This document shows, in pieces, positions 34,131 to 41,990 of a stretch of 64,000 bases of DNA. The stretch's first letter is position 1, and each line of letters starts with the position of its first letter. Below the pieces are notes generated by a model, which worked only from the letters and a program-made list of their open reading frames with translations, made no database searches and was not told the DNA's origin. Source of the stretch: Candidatus Ornithobacterium hominis (GTDB lineage: Bacteria > Bacteroidota > Bacteroidia > Flavobacteriales > Weeksellaceae); contig NZ_OX579588.1 of NCBI RefSeq assembly GCF_951229915.1, forward strand, positions 496,001 through 560,000, in the 5' to 3' direction. A program made the position numbers and the translations under genes.

Positions 34131-34837
34131 TTAACAACCTCGTTTTTGATTGAACTGTTTAGTACCAACTGAGGTGTGATGAAATTTTCTATTCTTCTCG
34201 CCGTGCGAAATCTTTTAGCCCAATATTCGTGGTCTAGGCTAGAGATAATAACCCCTTGTGAGCTAGAGGCATGAATGAAGTTAATTTCATTTTCGTTGAT
34301 ACTATGCACTATACCGACGTGTGTAATTCGGCGAGATGAAGTAGTGCTGAAGAAAATAAGGTCACCTTTCTGCAAATGTTCTTTGGGGATTGGAATACCC
34401 AATTTAGCTTGATTTTTAGAAATTCGAGGTAAATCGATACCTTCTACTTCAAAGATTTTTTGCATAAAAGCAGAACAGTCAATGCCTCTACGCGTTGTGC
34501 CTCCAAATCTGTAAGGAGTCCCAAGATAACTATCCGCCTCCCGTAAAATATTAGAAACAGTTATATCTAAATAAGAAATAAAAGTATTTTTCTCTAATTT
34601 ATTTGCAATTTTGGCATGATTAGTGTCTATAGGGTTATCAACTTCGTAGCTGATGCTTGGTTTCTGAAGAGAGAGTTGAGCATTGATGATGTCTCGTTCT
34701 AACTGCTGTTGAGCCTCATCAGAGAAGGAGTTAGTGAGAGCAGGGGTGGTGTTTTGAGTTAAATAACTTGAATTACAAGACTGAAGAGTCATTAATAGTA
34801 GCCCGAAAGCCAGCAGTCGAAAAATATTCTTATGCAT
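34127..34837 (-). CDS. NlpC/P60-family lipoprotein (cell-wall peptidase)
   Basis: 236 residues. The lipobox LMTLQSC gives Cys21 as the lipid-modified residue. The catalytic domain (about 105-215) has Cys121 in GIDCSAFM, His173 in THVGIVHS and His189 in NFIHAS, a complete NlpC/P60 triad for cleaving peptidoglycan stem peptides. It is first gene of the minus-strand operon with the glycosyltransferase and LolD-like ATPase, suggesting a shared envelope role; the link is inferred from the overlap. Confidence 0.92.
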   Translation of the reverse strand: MHKNIFRLLAFGLLLMTLQSCNSSYLTQNTTPALTNSFSDEAQQQLERDIINAQLSLQKPSISYEVDNPIDTNHAKIANKLEKNTFISYLDITVSNILREADSYLGTPYRFGGTTRRGIDCSAFMQKIFEVEGIDLPRISKNQAKLGIPIPKEHLQKGDLIFFSTTSSRRITHVGIVHSINENEINFIHASSSQGVIISSLDHEYWAKRFRTARRIENFITPQLVLNSSIKNEVVN

Positions 34838-35008
34838 ACCTATTTTTTTTATTGAAATCGACCCAAAATTAAAAGAAGAAATTGAGTTGCCAAGTTTGAA
34901 AACTTAGTTTAGCATTGTTTTAACACAGATTACTGCTATTTATCAAAGCTTTAGGATTTTTTTTCAGAGAAAAGATGAAAATATTTTTTTTTGTTTCGAA
35001 AAAGGTTT

Positions 35009-35016
35009 TATATTTG
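35009..35016 (+). promoter_or_regulatory. -7 box (TATATTTG) of tRNA-Glu/rpsT unit
   Basis: Exact TAnnTTTG 29 bases before the first tRNA-Glu, preceded by a TTTG at a short 15-base spacing. Confidence 0.5.
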
Positions 35017-35045
35017 CAAACCATTTTGAGGGACAAAATAATAAC

Positions 35046-35117
35046 GGCCCATTCGTCTAGTGGTTAGGACATCAGGTTTTCATCCTGAAAACAGGAGTTC
35101 GATTCTCCTATGGGCTA
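35046..35117 (+). tRNA. tRNA-Glu (TTC), copy 1
   Basis: Cloverleaf: acceptor GGCCCAT/ATGGGCT (first pair G-U), D-arm TCTAGTGGTTAGGA, anticodon stem CAGG-TTTTCAT-CCTG giving anticodon TTC, and T-arm AGGAGTTCGATTCTCCT. CCA is not encoded. It is 35 bases ahead of rpsT. Confidence 0.95.
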
Positions 35118-35152
35118 CAAAGTTTGAAGTAAAAAAAATAATTTAAAAGACT

Positions 35153-35404
35153 ATGGCAAATCATAAGTCAGCAATAAAAAGAATTAGACAGACGCAAACT
35201 AGAAGGCTGCGTAATAAATATTATCATACTTCTATGAGATCAGCAATCAGGAAGTTACGTACTGAGACAGATAAAGAAAAGGCATTAGAGAAGCTGCCAG
35301 AGGTTTCTTCTATGATTGATCGTGTTGCGAAAAGGAATATTATCCATAAAAACAAAGCCGCTAATTTGAAAAGCAAATTAGCTAAGCACATTAATGCGCT
35401 ATAA
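35153..35404 (+). CDS. rpsT: Small ribosomal subunit protein bS20
   Basis: 83 residues, highly basic and helical: MANHKSAIKRIRQTQTRRLRNKYYHTSMRSAIRKL, ending KAANLKSKLAKHINAL. It binds 16S rRNA early in 30S assembly. It lies between two identical tRNA-Glu genes with short spacers (35 and 23 bases). A common transcript from the promoter at 35009 would need RNase P/RNase Z processing on both sides to release it. Confidence 0.97.
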   Translation: MANHKSAIKRIRQTQTRRLRNKYYHTSMRSAIRKLRTETDKEKALEKLPEVSSMIDRVAKRNIIHKNKAANLKSKLAKHINAL

Positions 35405-35427
35405 AATCTGATTAGAAGAAGTGTTAC

Positions 35428-35499
35428 GGCCCATTCGTCTAGTGGTTAGGACATCAGGTTTTCATCCTGAAAACAGGAGTTCGATTCTCCTATGGGCTA
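35428..35499 (+). tRNA. tRNA-Glu (TTC), copy 2
   Basis: Identical over all 72 bases to the copy at 35046, including two to three flanking bases on each side. Confidence 0.95.
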
Positions 35500-35508
35500 C
35501 ATTAAAAG

Positions 35509-35536
35509 TCATCTTGTGAAGGCAAGGTGATTTTTT
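35509..35536 (+). terminator. Intrinsic terminator after tRNA-Glu copy 2
   Basis: TCATCTTG (35509-35516) pairs with CAAGGTGA (35523-35530; one T-G pair), followed by six T. It ends the tRNA-rpsT-tRNA unit. Confidence 0.8.
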
Positions 35537-35716
35537 ATTTTAAAAAACTTGCTTGAATTTTCAGTGAAAGAAGAATCATCTGTAGAGTGATTATTCTATT
35601 TAAATTTAAGCTGACTAAAAAACTTTGTTGATAAAAAAAGTTAAACTTAATCATAAGTTAACATTGAATTGTAATTTATGTTAGATTTTTGACACAAATT
35701 TAAAAATATCATAAAC

Positions 35717-38700
35717 ATGGATTTTAAGTGGAAAAGAGCATATGCTTTTGCCTTAGTATTAGGAGCTTCTACTTCGGCGTTTTCTCAAGTAACAACATCA
35801 GATTTTAGTGGTGATGTTATTGATGCTACACACATGCCTATCGTGGGAGCAGAGGTTAAAATTTTTCATGAACCGACTAATACTGTCTATACAGCAGTTA
35901 CAAACGAAAGTGGTAGCTTCCGTATAAATGGTGCACGTTCAGGGGGGCCTTATACAATTACAATAGAGCAAGGGGGAAATGTTAGTTTTACAAAAAGTAA
36001 TATTTTCACTGAATTAGGTGAAACTTATAACTTTTTTGCCCAATTGGAAAGTTCGGGAATCAACCTAACTGAAATTAGTATTGTTGGGACTCGCAAAGAG
36101 AACAACATTGGTTCTCAGAAAACAATTACAAGCGAACAAATAAGAACTTTACCTAATGTAAATGGTGGAATTGCTGATTTTGTAAGGGTGGCTCCACAAG
36201 TGAAAGTTTATGATGATAATAGAATTACTATTGCTGGACAAAATAACAGATACAATGCTGTTTATTTAGATGGTGCTGTTGATAATGATGTTTTTGGATT
36301 AAGTTCAACTGGTTTAGATGGAGGGCAAGTAGGTGGAAATCCATTTACTTTTGATGAACTGGATCAGATTTCTGTATCCGTAGCACCTATGGATGTAAGA
36401 CAGTCTGGGTTTGCAGGAGGAGCAATCAATGCGACAACAAAATCTGGTAAAAATGAAATGACAGGTTCATTATACTGGTTTATACGAAATGAAAAACTTG
36501 CAGGGAAAACGGCTAGTTATAATGACTTAAATAGAAGTAAATTACCTGAATTTAATGCAAATAGGTATGGCGCAAGCTTAGGTGGAGCTTTGGTTGAAAA
36601 TAAATTGTTTTACTATTTTACTTATGAAAAAGAAAAAATAGAAACACCTAACCCTTATGATTTTAGTAGCTACAGAGGTAATAGCAAAGTAGCCGATATT
36701 GAAAGATTACTGCAAGTATTAGAAAACAAGTATAATTACAACCCAGGAAGTTATGGTAATAATACTAGTACAATGGATAAAGATGTTTTTGTAGGAAAGT
36801 TAGATTATAACTTTATGCAAAATCAATCATTGAGCTTCAAATATAAGCTTTCAAATTTTAATTCATTCCAAGCGGCAAGAAGTGGAGGAAGTTTAAACTT
36901 TATAGATAGAACAGTTTTATTCCCATCTAAGAAAAATCAATTCAGTTTAGACTATAACGGAAAATGGTCTGGTAACTTAGATGCTAAAATTGCCTTAACG
37001 TATAAAACGGTAAAAGATGATAGAAATCCTAATTCACTTTTCCCAACAGTAGGAATTCAAGATGGCAATGGCTGGATTAACTTAGGAGCTGATAGATTCT
37101 CTACTGCAAATAAACTAGAGCAGGATGTTTTGACGGCAATATTTAACTTGAATTATAAACTGGGTAATCACAACTTATTGTTTGGGGTAAATTATGATTT
37201 CTACAAAGCTATGAATATTTTCGTAAGAGATAATTATGGTAACTACATTTGGCAAAATGATAAGAATAAAACAGGGCTAGAGAAATTCTTAGCAGGAGAA
37301 AATGCATCAGAATTTTCGCGTACATTCTCATTACTTGATGGCGGTGCTTACGGAGATAACCAGACAGAATCAGCAGCAAAATTCAATAGTAGCTTAATTT
37401 CAGCATACTTACAAGACGAGTGGAATGTAGATAAAGATTTTAACCTAACTGCTGGAGTGAGAATTGACGTGCCTACTTATGACAATACACGTGAAAATAA
37501 AACCTTTAATGATGAAATCTCTTTGTTTGAAAAAGCAGGATATGATTTAGAAGGAGCTAAAACAGGACAGAAGTTTAACGCTAAAGTTCATATCTCGCCA
37601 AGATTAGGATTTAAATGGACACTGAATAGAGGAACAGATTACTTGACAAGAATTACTGGTGGTGTAGGAGTATTTACATCAAGAATGCCATTGGTATGGG
37701 TAGGAGGTGTTTACAACAATACAGGGAATACTTTAGGGCAAGTAAGAGAAAGAAACATCGCTTTTTCACCAAAGTTAGATGATAACCATGGTTTACAAGT
37801 AGGTTCTTCAAGACCCGAAATCAACCTTTTCTCTAAAAATATTAAATTGCCACAGCGCTTGAAATACACATTAGGTCTAGATCAAAATTTACCACAAGGA
37901 TATAGGCTAAAGGCAAATGCTCAATATGATTACGTATTAAATGATGTTTATTATGAAAATATCAATATTAAGAAAGCTGGTATTTTGCAAAATGATGGCA
38001 GAACAACTTGGCAGTCAGAACCAGCTATATCATCTAAATTTAGCAATGTACTTTTAGGTAAAAATATAAACAAAGGCTATGGATATACCCTTACTGTAGG
38101 TTTAGATAAAACTTTCTTCAATAAACTTTATTTAGACCTAAACTATTCATACAATGACACTTACTCTATAAATAACGGAGCTTCTTTTCAGAATCTTTCA
38201 CAGTGGAGATACCAAAATACAGTAAACGGTAAAAACGTACCAGAATTATATCGTTCCGACTACTCTGCAGGTTCTCGAGTTACAGCTTTAGCCTCTTACT
38301 CATTTAATTGGTTAGACATCGGTAGTAAATTCAATACCAAAACAAAGATTGCATTATTCTACGAAGGAGCTTCAGGGCAGCCAATCTCTTATATTTATAA
38401 CGAAGGTTCAAACTTGATTTTAAATGACATTAGTGGAACAAGCGCTTCATTAATTTATGTGCCTAAATCCATTGAAGATATTAACTTAGTCGACATCGTA
38501 GATAAGAAGACAGGAAACGTTAAAACAACTGTTCAGCAACAGTGGGATGCGTTGAATGCCTTTATCGAAAATGATGACTATTTAAGAACAAGAAGAGGTA
38601 AATTTGCTGAAAGAAACGCCTCAAGACTGCCCTGGACTAATATCATTGACTTAAAAGTTCAGCAAGAATTTAATGTGATGGTCGCAGGCAAAAAACATGG

Positions 38701-38956
38701 TTTAGGAGTTTCTTTCGATATTTTCAACTTCACCAATTTATTAAACAAAGATTGGGGCAGAAGATATTTTTACAACTATGGAACAAGAAATATAATCAAT
38801 GTAAACGATGTAAAAGAAGTAAGCCCAGGGGTCAGAAAAGCGGAGTATACCGTAGACCCATCACAACTAACAAAAGAAAGACTAGAGGCTTATGACAATA
38901 GCGGAATTAGCAGTTCTCTATGGCAAATGCAATTCGGAATTAGATATTCTTTTTAA
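35717..38956 (+). CDS. Oar-like TonB-dependent receptor with carboxypeptidase-regulatory-like domain
   Basis: 1079 residues. The signal peptide ends SAFSQ. Residues about 28-110 form a CarboxypepD_reg-like beta domain (FSGDVIDATHMPIVGAEVKI). The plug contains ADFVRVAPQVKVYDDNRITIAGQNNRYNAVYLDGAVDNDVFG, a pattern seen in Myxococcus Oar-type receptors. The C-terminus ends QMQFGIRYSF with the aromatic barrel signal. There is no SusD partner, so it is not a classical Sus pair. The cargo is unknown; proteins of this group have been linked to adhesion and peptide or protein transport. Monocistronic with a terminator. Confidence 0.88.
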   Translation: MDFKWKRAYAFALVLGASTSAFSQVTTSDFSGDVIDATHMPIVGAEVKIFHEPTNTVYTAVTNESGSFRINGARSGGPYTITIEQGGNVSFTKSNIFTELGETYNFFAQLESSGINLTEISIVGTRKENNIGSQKTITSEQIRTLPNVNGGIADFVRVAPQVKVYDDNRITIAGQNNRYNAVYLDGAVDNDVFGLSSTGLDGGQVGGNPFTFDELDQISVSVAPMDVRQSGFAGGAINATTKSGKNEMTGSLYWFIRNEKLAGKTASYNDLNRSKLPEFNANRYGASLGGALVENKLFYYFTYEKEKIETPNPYDFSSYRGNSKVADIERLLQVLENKYNYNPGSYGNNTSTMDKDVFVGKLDYNFMQNQSLSFKYKLSNFNSFQAARSGGSLNFIDRTVLFPSKKNQFSLDYNGKWSGNLDAKIALTYKTVKDDRNPNSLFPTVGIQDGNGWINLGADRFSTANKLEQDVLTAIFNLNYKLGNHNLLFGVNYDFYKAMNIFVRDNYGNYIWQNDKNKTGLEKFLAGENASEFSRTFSLLDGGAYGDNQTESAAKFNSSLISAYLQDEWNVDKDFNLTAGVRIDVPTYDNTRENKTFNDEISLFEKAGYDLEGAKTGQKFNAKVHISPRLGFKWTLNRGTDYLTRITGGVGVFTSRMPLVWVGGVYNNTGNTLGQVRERNIAFSPKLDDNHGLQVGSSRPEINLFSKNIKLPQRLKYTLGLDQNLPQGYRLKANAQYDYVLNDVYYENINIKKAGILQNDGRTTWQSEPAISSKFSNVLLGKNINKGYGYTLTVGLDKTFFNKLYLDLNYSYNDTYSINNGASFQNLSQWRYQNTVNGKNVPELYRSDYSAGSRVTALASYSFNWLDIGSKFNTKTKIALFYEGASGQPISYIYNEGSNLILNDISGTSASLIYVPKSIEDINLVDIVDKKTGNVKTTVQQQWDALNAFIENDDYLRTRRGKFAERNASRLPWTNIIDLKVQQEFNVMVAGKKHGLGVSFDIFNFTNLLNKDWGRRYFYNYGTRNIINVNDVKEVSPGVRKAEYTVDPSQLTKERLEAYDNSGISSSLWQMQFGIRYSF

Positions 38957-38995
38957 GTCAGTACAACACAATTAAGATTAAATAAGATTAAATGC

Positions 38996-39025
38996 AAAAC
39001 CAGCTAATTACAGCTGGTTTTCTTT
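38996..39025 (+). terminator. Intrinsic terminator of the Oar-like receptor gene
   Basis: AAAACCAGCT (38996-39005) pairs with AGCTGGTTTT (39012-39021), loop AATTAC, then TCTTT. Confidence 0.85.
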
Positions 39026-39040
39026 ATAAAAAAACATTTG

Positions 39041-39063
39041 TTTTTTTTTAAGGCTTAAAAAAT
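39041..39063. repeat. AAGSCTT palindromic element
   Basis: Core AAGGCTT at 39050-39056 with full arms, abutting the manA stop. Confidence 0.75.
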
Positions 39064-40022
39064 TATAAGTGTACATGAATCAGTGATGCACCATTTTCGC
39101 TAATCAAAGAAACTTTATTCAATGCGAAAGGTAGAAGTAAAGTGTCTCCTTTTTGGAACGCTAAAATCTCATTCTCCCACTGAATTTTACCAAAGCCTTC
39201 GGTACAAATCAAAATCTGAAAAGAGTCATACTTGTTTTCTAACTCGAAAGCCCCTTCCAGTGGCAAATAAGAAGTTTTGAAGTGTTTTTCATTCACCACA
39301 GGATTTAATTGATTTTGTTCTTTAGAAAAATACTTTTTTAGATTCTCTTTCGGATTCCAATCCATTACACGCAAACTTTCCTCGATGTGTAAATCTCTTG
39401 GATTTCCGTTTTTATCTACCCGATTCCAATCAAAGAGGCGATAGGTAGAGTCACTAGTTTGCTGAATTTCAGCCAAAACAATCCCTTTGCCTATAGCATG
39501 CACAGTGCCTGCAGGTACAAAAAAACAATCACCTGGCTGGGCATCATAAGTTTTGACATAGTCCATGATGCTCCCATCTTTCAGTGCAATTTCAGCTTTT
39601 TCTTTAGTCATAGAATTAGCCCAATCTAAATAAATTTTAGCATCAGGCTCAGCTGATAGGATAATCCACATTTCTGTTTTTCCGCGGCTATCGGCATAGA
39701 TTTTAGCTCTTTCATCATCAGGGTGAACTTGTAAAGAGAGTGGAATTTTAGCATCTAAAAATTTAATTAATAGAGGGAAATCACTTCCAGAAACTTTAGG
39801 TCCCAAAATCTCTTTGTGGTGATGTTTTAGAACTTCGCTGAAAGATTGATTTTTCAACTCCCCATTAGTTACCACACTAGAAAAACCTTCAACATTAGAA
39901 AGCTCCCAGCTCTCACCAAAATTCTCATCTCTATCAGTTTTGTTAAAAACATGCTTGAGTTTATTCCCACCCCATAATTTTTCTTGAAGAATGGGCTCAA
40001 ATTTAATTGGATAAGGTTTCAT
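39063..40022 (-). CDS. manA: Mannose-6-phosphate isomerase, class I
   Basis: 319 residues, the short bacterial type. The zinc site can be seen in LSLQVHPDD (Gln, His), GKTEMWIIL (Glu) and PAGTVHAIGKG (His). It interconverts mannose-6-phosphate and fructose-6-phosphate, linking mannose to glycolysis and to GDP-mannose. The GH92 alpha-mannosidase at 55680 would supply mannose, though the genes are not linked. It is 27 bases downstream of the thioredoxin-like gene, probably co-transcribed with it. Confidence 0.94.
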   Translation of the reverse strand: MKPYPIKFEPILQEKLWGGNKLKHVFNKTDRDENFGESWELSNVEGFSSVVTNGELKNQSFSEVLKHHHKEILGPKVSGSDFPLLIKFLDAKIPLSLQVHPDDERAKIYADSRGKTEMWIILSAEPDAKIYLDWANSMTKEKAEIALKDGSIMDYVKTYDAQPGDCFFVPAGTVHAIGKGIVLAEIQQTSDSTYRLFDWNRVDKNGNPRDLHIEESLRVMDWNPKENLKKYFSKEQNQLNPVVNEKHFKTSYLPLEGAFELENKYDSFQILICTEGFGKIQWENEILAFQKGDTLLLPFALNKVSLISENGASLIHVHL

Positions 40023-40049
40023 TATTGCTCATTTTCCACAAATTTAAAG

Positions 40050-40613
40050 TTAATTATGTGAGTTAGAAAGATTTTTTAAATGATTTTTGAAAGACTTACT
40101 ATCCCATTTAGCTATTCCCGTTTCGTCTAAAATGATTTCTCCTTTTTTATTGATAACAATGGTTCGCGGTATCGAATTAATTGGCCACTGCGGATGCTCT
40201 TTAAAATAACGAAAATAGGGGAGTTTGAACTCACGTTTTGCTTCAAAACCTTGAATCTCCTCCCACGATTCATTGGAAATGAAATAAAAATCAACTTCCC
40301 CTTGCATTTCATGATAGAGATTTGCAAAAAAAGGCATTTCTGCAATACACGGAGGACACCAAGTAGCCCAAAAATTGATGACTACAGGTTTATTCAAATT
40401 TTCTAAAGGCTTTATAAAATTTTGGTTTTTAGCCTGAATTTCCCAATCAGTGAAATGAATCTGTTTATAATCATTCTCACTTTTGATTTGCGGAGAGAAG
40501 GCCAGCATTTGCTGAATGAATATTTTGATTGGTTTCCCAGTCGGAGGAAAGAATAATAAACCTAGTAAAAAAATAAAAATAATGTTGCTTAGGTTTTTTC
40601 TGAACCAATTCAT
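40050..40613 (-). CDS. TlpA-like membrane-anchored thioredoxin
   Basis: 187 residues. An N-terminal hydrophobic anchor (IIFIFLLGLLFF) is followed by a thioredoxin fold with the motif WATWCPPC (Cys86, Cys89) and the cis-Pro loop NSIPRTIVINKKGE. It faces the periplasm and probably reduces disulfides, as in cytochrome c maturation or thiol repair. Residues LENLNKP lie over an in-frame AAGSCTT element (core 40406-40412). Upstream of manA; another element (40619-40640) lies in its leader. Confidence 0.9.
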   Translation of the reverse strand: MNWFRKNLSNIIFIFLLGLLFFPPTGKPIKIFIQQMLAFSPQIKSENDYKQIHFTDWEIQAKNQNFIKPLENLNKPVVINFWATWCPPCIAEMPFFANLYHEMQGEVDFYFISNESWEEIQGFEAKREFKLPYFRYFKEHPQWPINSIPRTIVINKKGEIILDETGIAKWDSKSFKNHLKNLSNSHN

Positions 40614-40618
40614 AAGAG

Positions 40619-40640
40619 ATTTTTTAAAGGCTTTAAATTA
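40619..40640. repeat. AAGSCTT palindromic element
   Basis: Core AAGGCTT at 40627-40633, six bases upstream of the tlpA-type gene start, right arm AT-rich but irregular. Confidence 0.6.
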
Positions 40641-40691
40641 AATAAAAAAATAAAGCTTTAAAAATTTTTAAGTTTTATATATTTTAAATAA

Positions 40692-40721
40692 AAAAGCCTT
40701 TCTACAAACAGAAAGGCTTTT
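40692..40721 (-). terminator. Terminator of tRNA-Val, built from inverted AAGSCTT cores
   Basis: AAAAGCCTTTC (40692-40702) pairs with GAAAGGCTTTT (40711-40721), 11 pairs, loop TACAAACA. A T-run on the minus strand follows. Both arms carry the core (40694, 40713). Confidence 0.85.
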
Positions 40722-40728
40722 GGATTTG

Positions 40729-40803
40729 TGGGATTTGAGGGATTCGAACCCCCGACCCTCTGCTTGTAAGGCAGATGCTCTGAACCAACTGAGCTAAAAT
40801 CCC
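40729..40803 (-). tRNA. tRNA-Val (TAC)
   Basis: Read on the minus strand: acceptor GGGATTT/AAATCCC, D-arm AGCTCAGTTGGTTCAGAGC, anticodon stem TCTGC-CTTACAA-GCAGA (anticodon TAC) and T-arm GGGGGTTCGAATCCCTC. CCA is not encoded. It lies between the TlpA-like and LptG-like genes. Confidence 0.95.
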
Positions 40804-40848
40804 AAAATTTGATGTCAACTACAGCACTGTTGTTTTGTAATTGGACTG

Positions 40849-40879
40849 CAAATATAAGCCTAATTTTTTAACTAACAAA
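40849..40879 (-). promoter_or_regulatory. Promoter TTTG-N19-TATATTTG of tRNA-Val
   Basis: On the minus strand, TTTG (40879-40876), 19 bases, then TATATTTG (40856-40849). This is the cleanest consensus Bacteroidota promoter in the window. Confidence 0.8.
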
Positions 40880-40893
40880 TTTTTTTTTAAAAA

Positions 40894-41988
40894 TTATTGA
40901 TAAGCTCTTTTAAAATATAAGATAATTGTAAGTAAACCAAACACAATGTTTGATAGCCAAGTGGCGAGTAATGGGCTGATGTTACCAACTTCAGCTAATA
41001 CTTTACTGGACTCATTTCCAAATAAATAGATAAATGCGATACCTACCCCGATAGCGAGGTTTATACCGATGCCACCCCTTCTTTTTGTTGAGCTTAGAGA
41101 TAGAGCCAATAGGGTTAAAATAATAGAAGAAAAAGGTAAACTGGTACGTTGGTATAGCTCATTTTGGTAGACATTGATGCTGGCACTGCCCTTAAATTTT
41201 TCTCGTTCGATGAATTTTATCAAATCAAAGCTATTCATCGTTTCGGCAACATAACCCTCTGGTAACAATTCATCGGGAGAAAATTTAAGTTTTAAATTCA
41301 CTTGATTTCCTTCGATTAAACTGTCGGGTTTGTTTTCTCGTACAAATCTTTCATAATAATTATCGAGTTGATAAATAGAATCTTCTTCGTTCCAGATTAA
41401 GCTATTGGCACGCATAGCGTAAACTAATTTCAGCCCATTAAATTTTTGGAATAGAAAACCATTTCCGTTTTTAGTGCGGCGATTGTAATTATTGACAAAA
41501 ATGTATTCATTGGGCGTAATTTGAGAGCTAATTGGTCGCCCCTTAAAGTATTCAAATTCATCCGAACTCCGCTGTAAATAAGTGTACATGTATTCATTTT
41601 TATAGACATTGGCTTGAGGCAAAAAATAGTGATTTACTAGAAAAGAAGCTAACCCAATACCAATGGCAACAATCAAATACGGGCGGGTAAGACGAAAGAA
41701 ACTCATTCCTCCAGAGGTCATCGCAACGATTTCAGTATTGTTGGTAAGGCGGGAGGTGAAATAAATTGCTGAGATAAAAACTCCGATTGCCAAAAAGGTG
41801 TTGATAATCCAAACCAAGAAGAATGGATAAAAAGAAGTCAAGGCTTCCCAAATTGTAGAGCCATTGTCTTGAATTTTATTGACTTTTTGACTCAAATCTA
41901 TTACCACGACAATCAAGGCAAGGAGAGACGTCATGAAAATAAATGTCCCCAAAAAATTTTTTATAATATAGCGGTCTAGAATCTTCAC
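40894..41988 (-). CDS. LptF/LptG-family (YjgP/YjgQ) permease
   Basis: 364 residues with membrane helices at about 12-35, 55-80, 100-120 and three more at the C-terminus, flanking a periplasmic beta-jellyroll (about 140-265), the LptF/G architecture. It starts MKILDRYIIKNFLGTFIFMTSLLALIVVV. It would extract LPS from the inner membrane together with LptB. Its gene starts two bases after the tgt stop, a pairing seen widely in Bacteroidota. Confidence 0.9.
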   Translation of the reverse strand: MKILDRYIIKNFLGTFIFMTSLLALIVVVIDLSQKVNKIQDNGSTIWEALTSFYPFFLVWIINTFLAIGVFISAIYFTSRLTNNTEIVAMTSGGMSFFRLTRPYLIVAIGIGLASFLVNHYFLPQANVYKNEYMYTYLQRSSDEFEYFKGRPISSQITPNEYIFVNNYNRRTKNGNGFLFQKFNGLKLVYAMRANSLIWNEEDSIYQLDNYYERFVRENKPDSLIEGNQVNLKLKFSPDELLPEGYVAETMNSFDLIKFIEREKFKGSASINVYQNELYQRTSLPFSSIILTLLALSLSSTKRRGGIGINLAIGVGIAFIYLFGNESSKVLAEVGNISPLLATWLSNIVFGLLTIILYFKRAYQ

Positions 41989-41990
41989 GA

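Noticed and set aside
40849..40893. A second tRNA or small RNA upstream of tRNA-Val
   Set aside because: The conserved bases are fully explained by the TTTG-N19-TATATTTG promoter.
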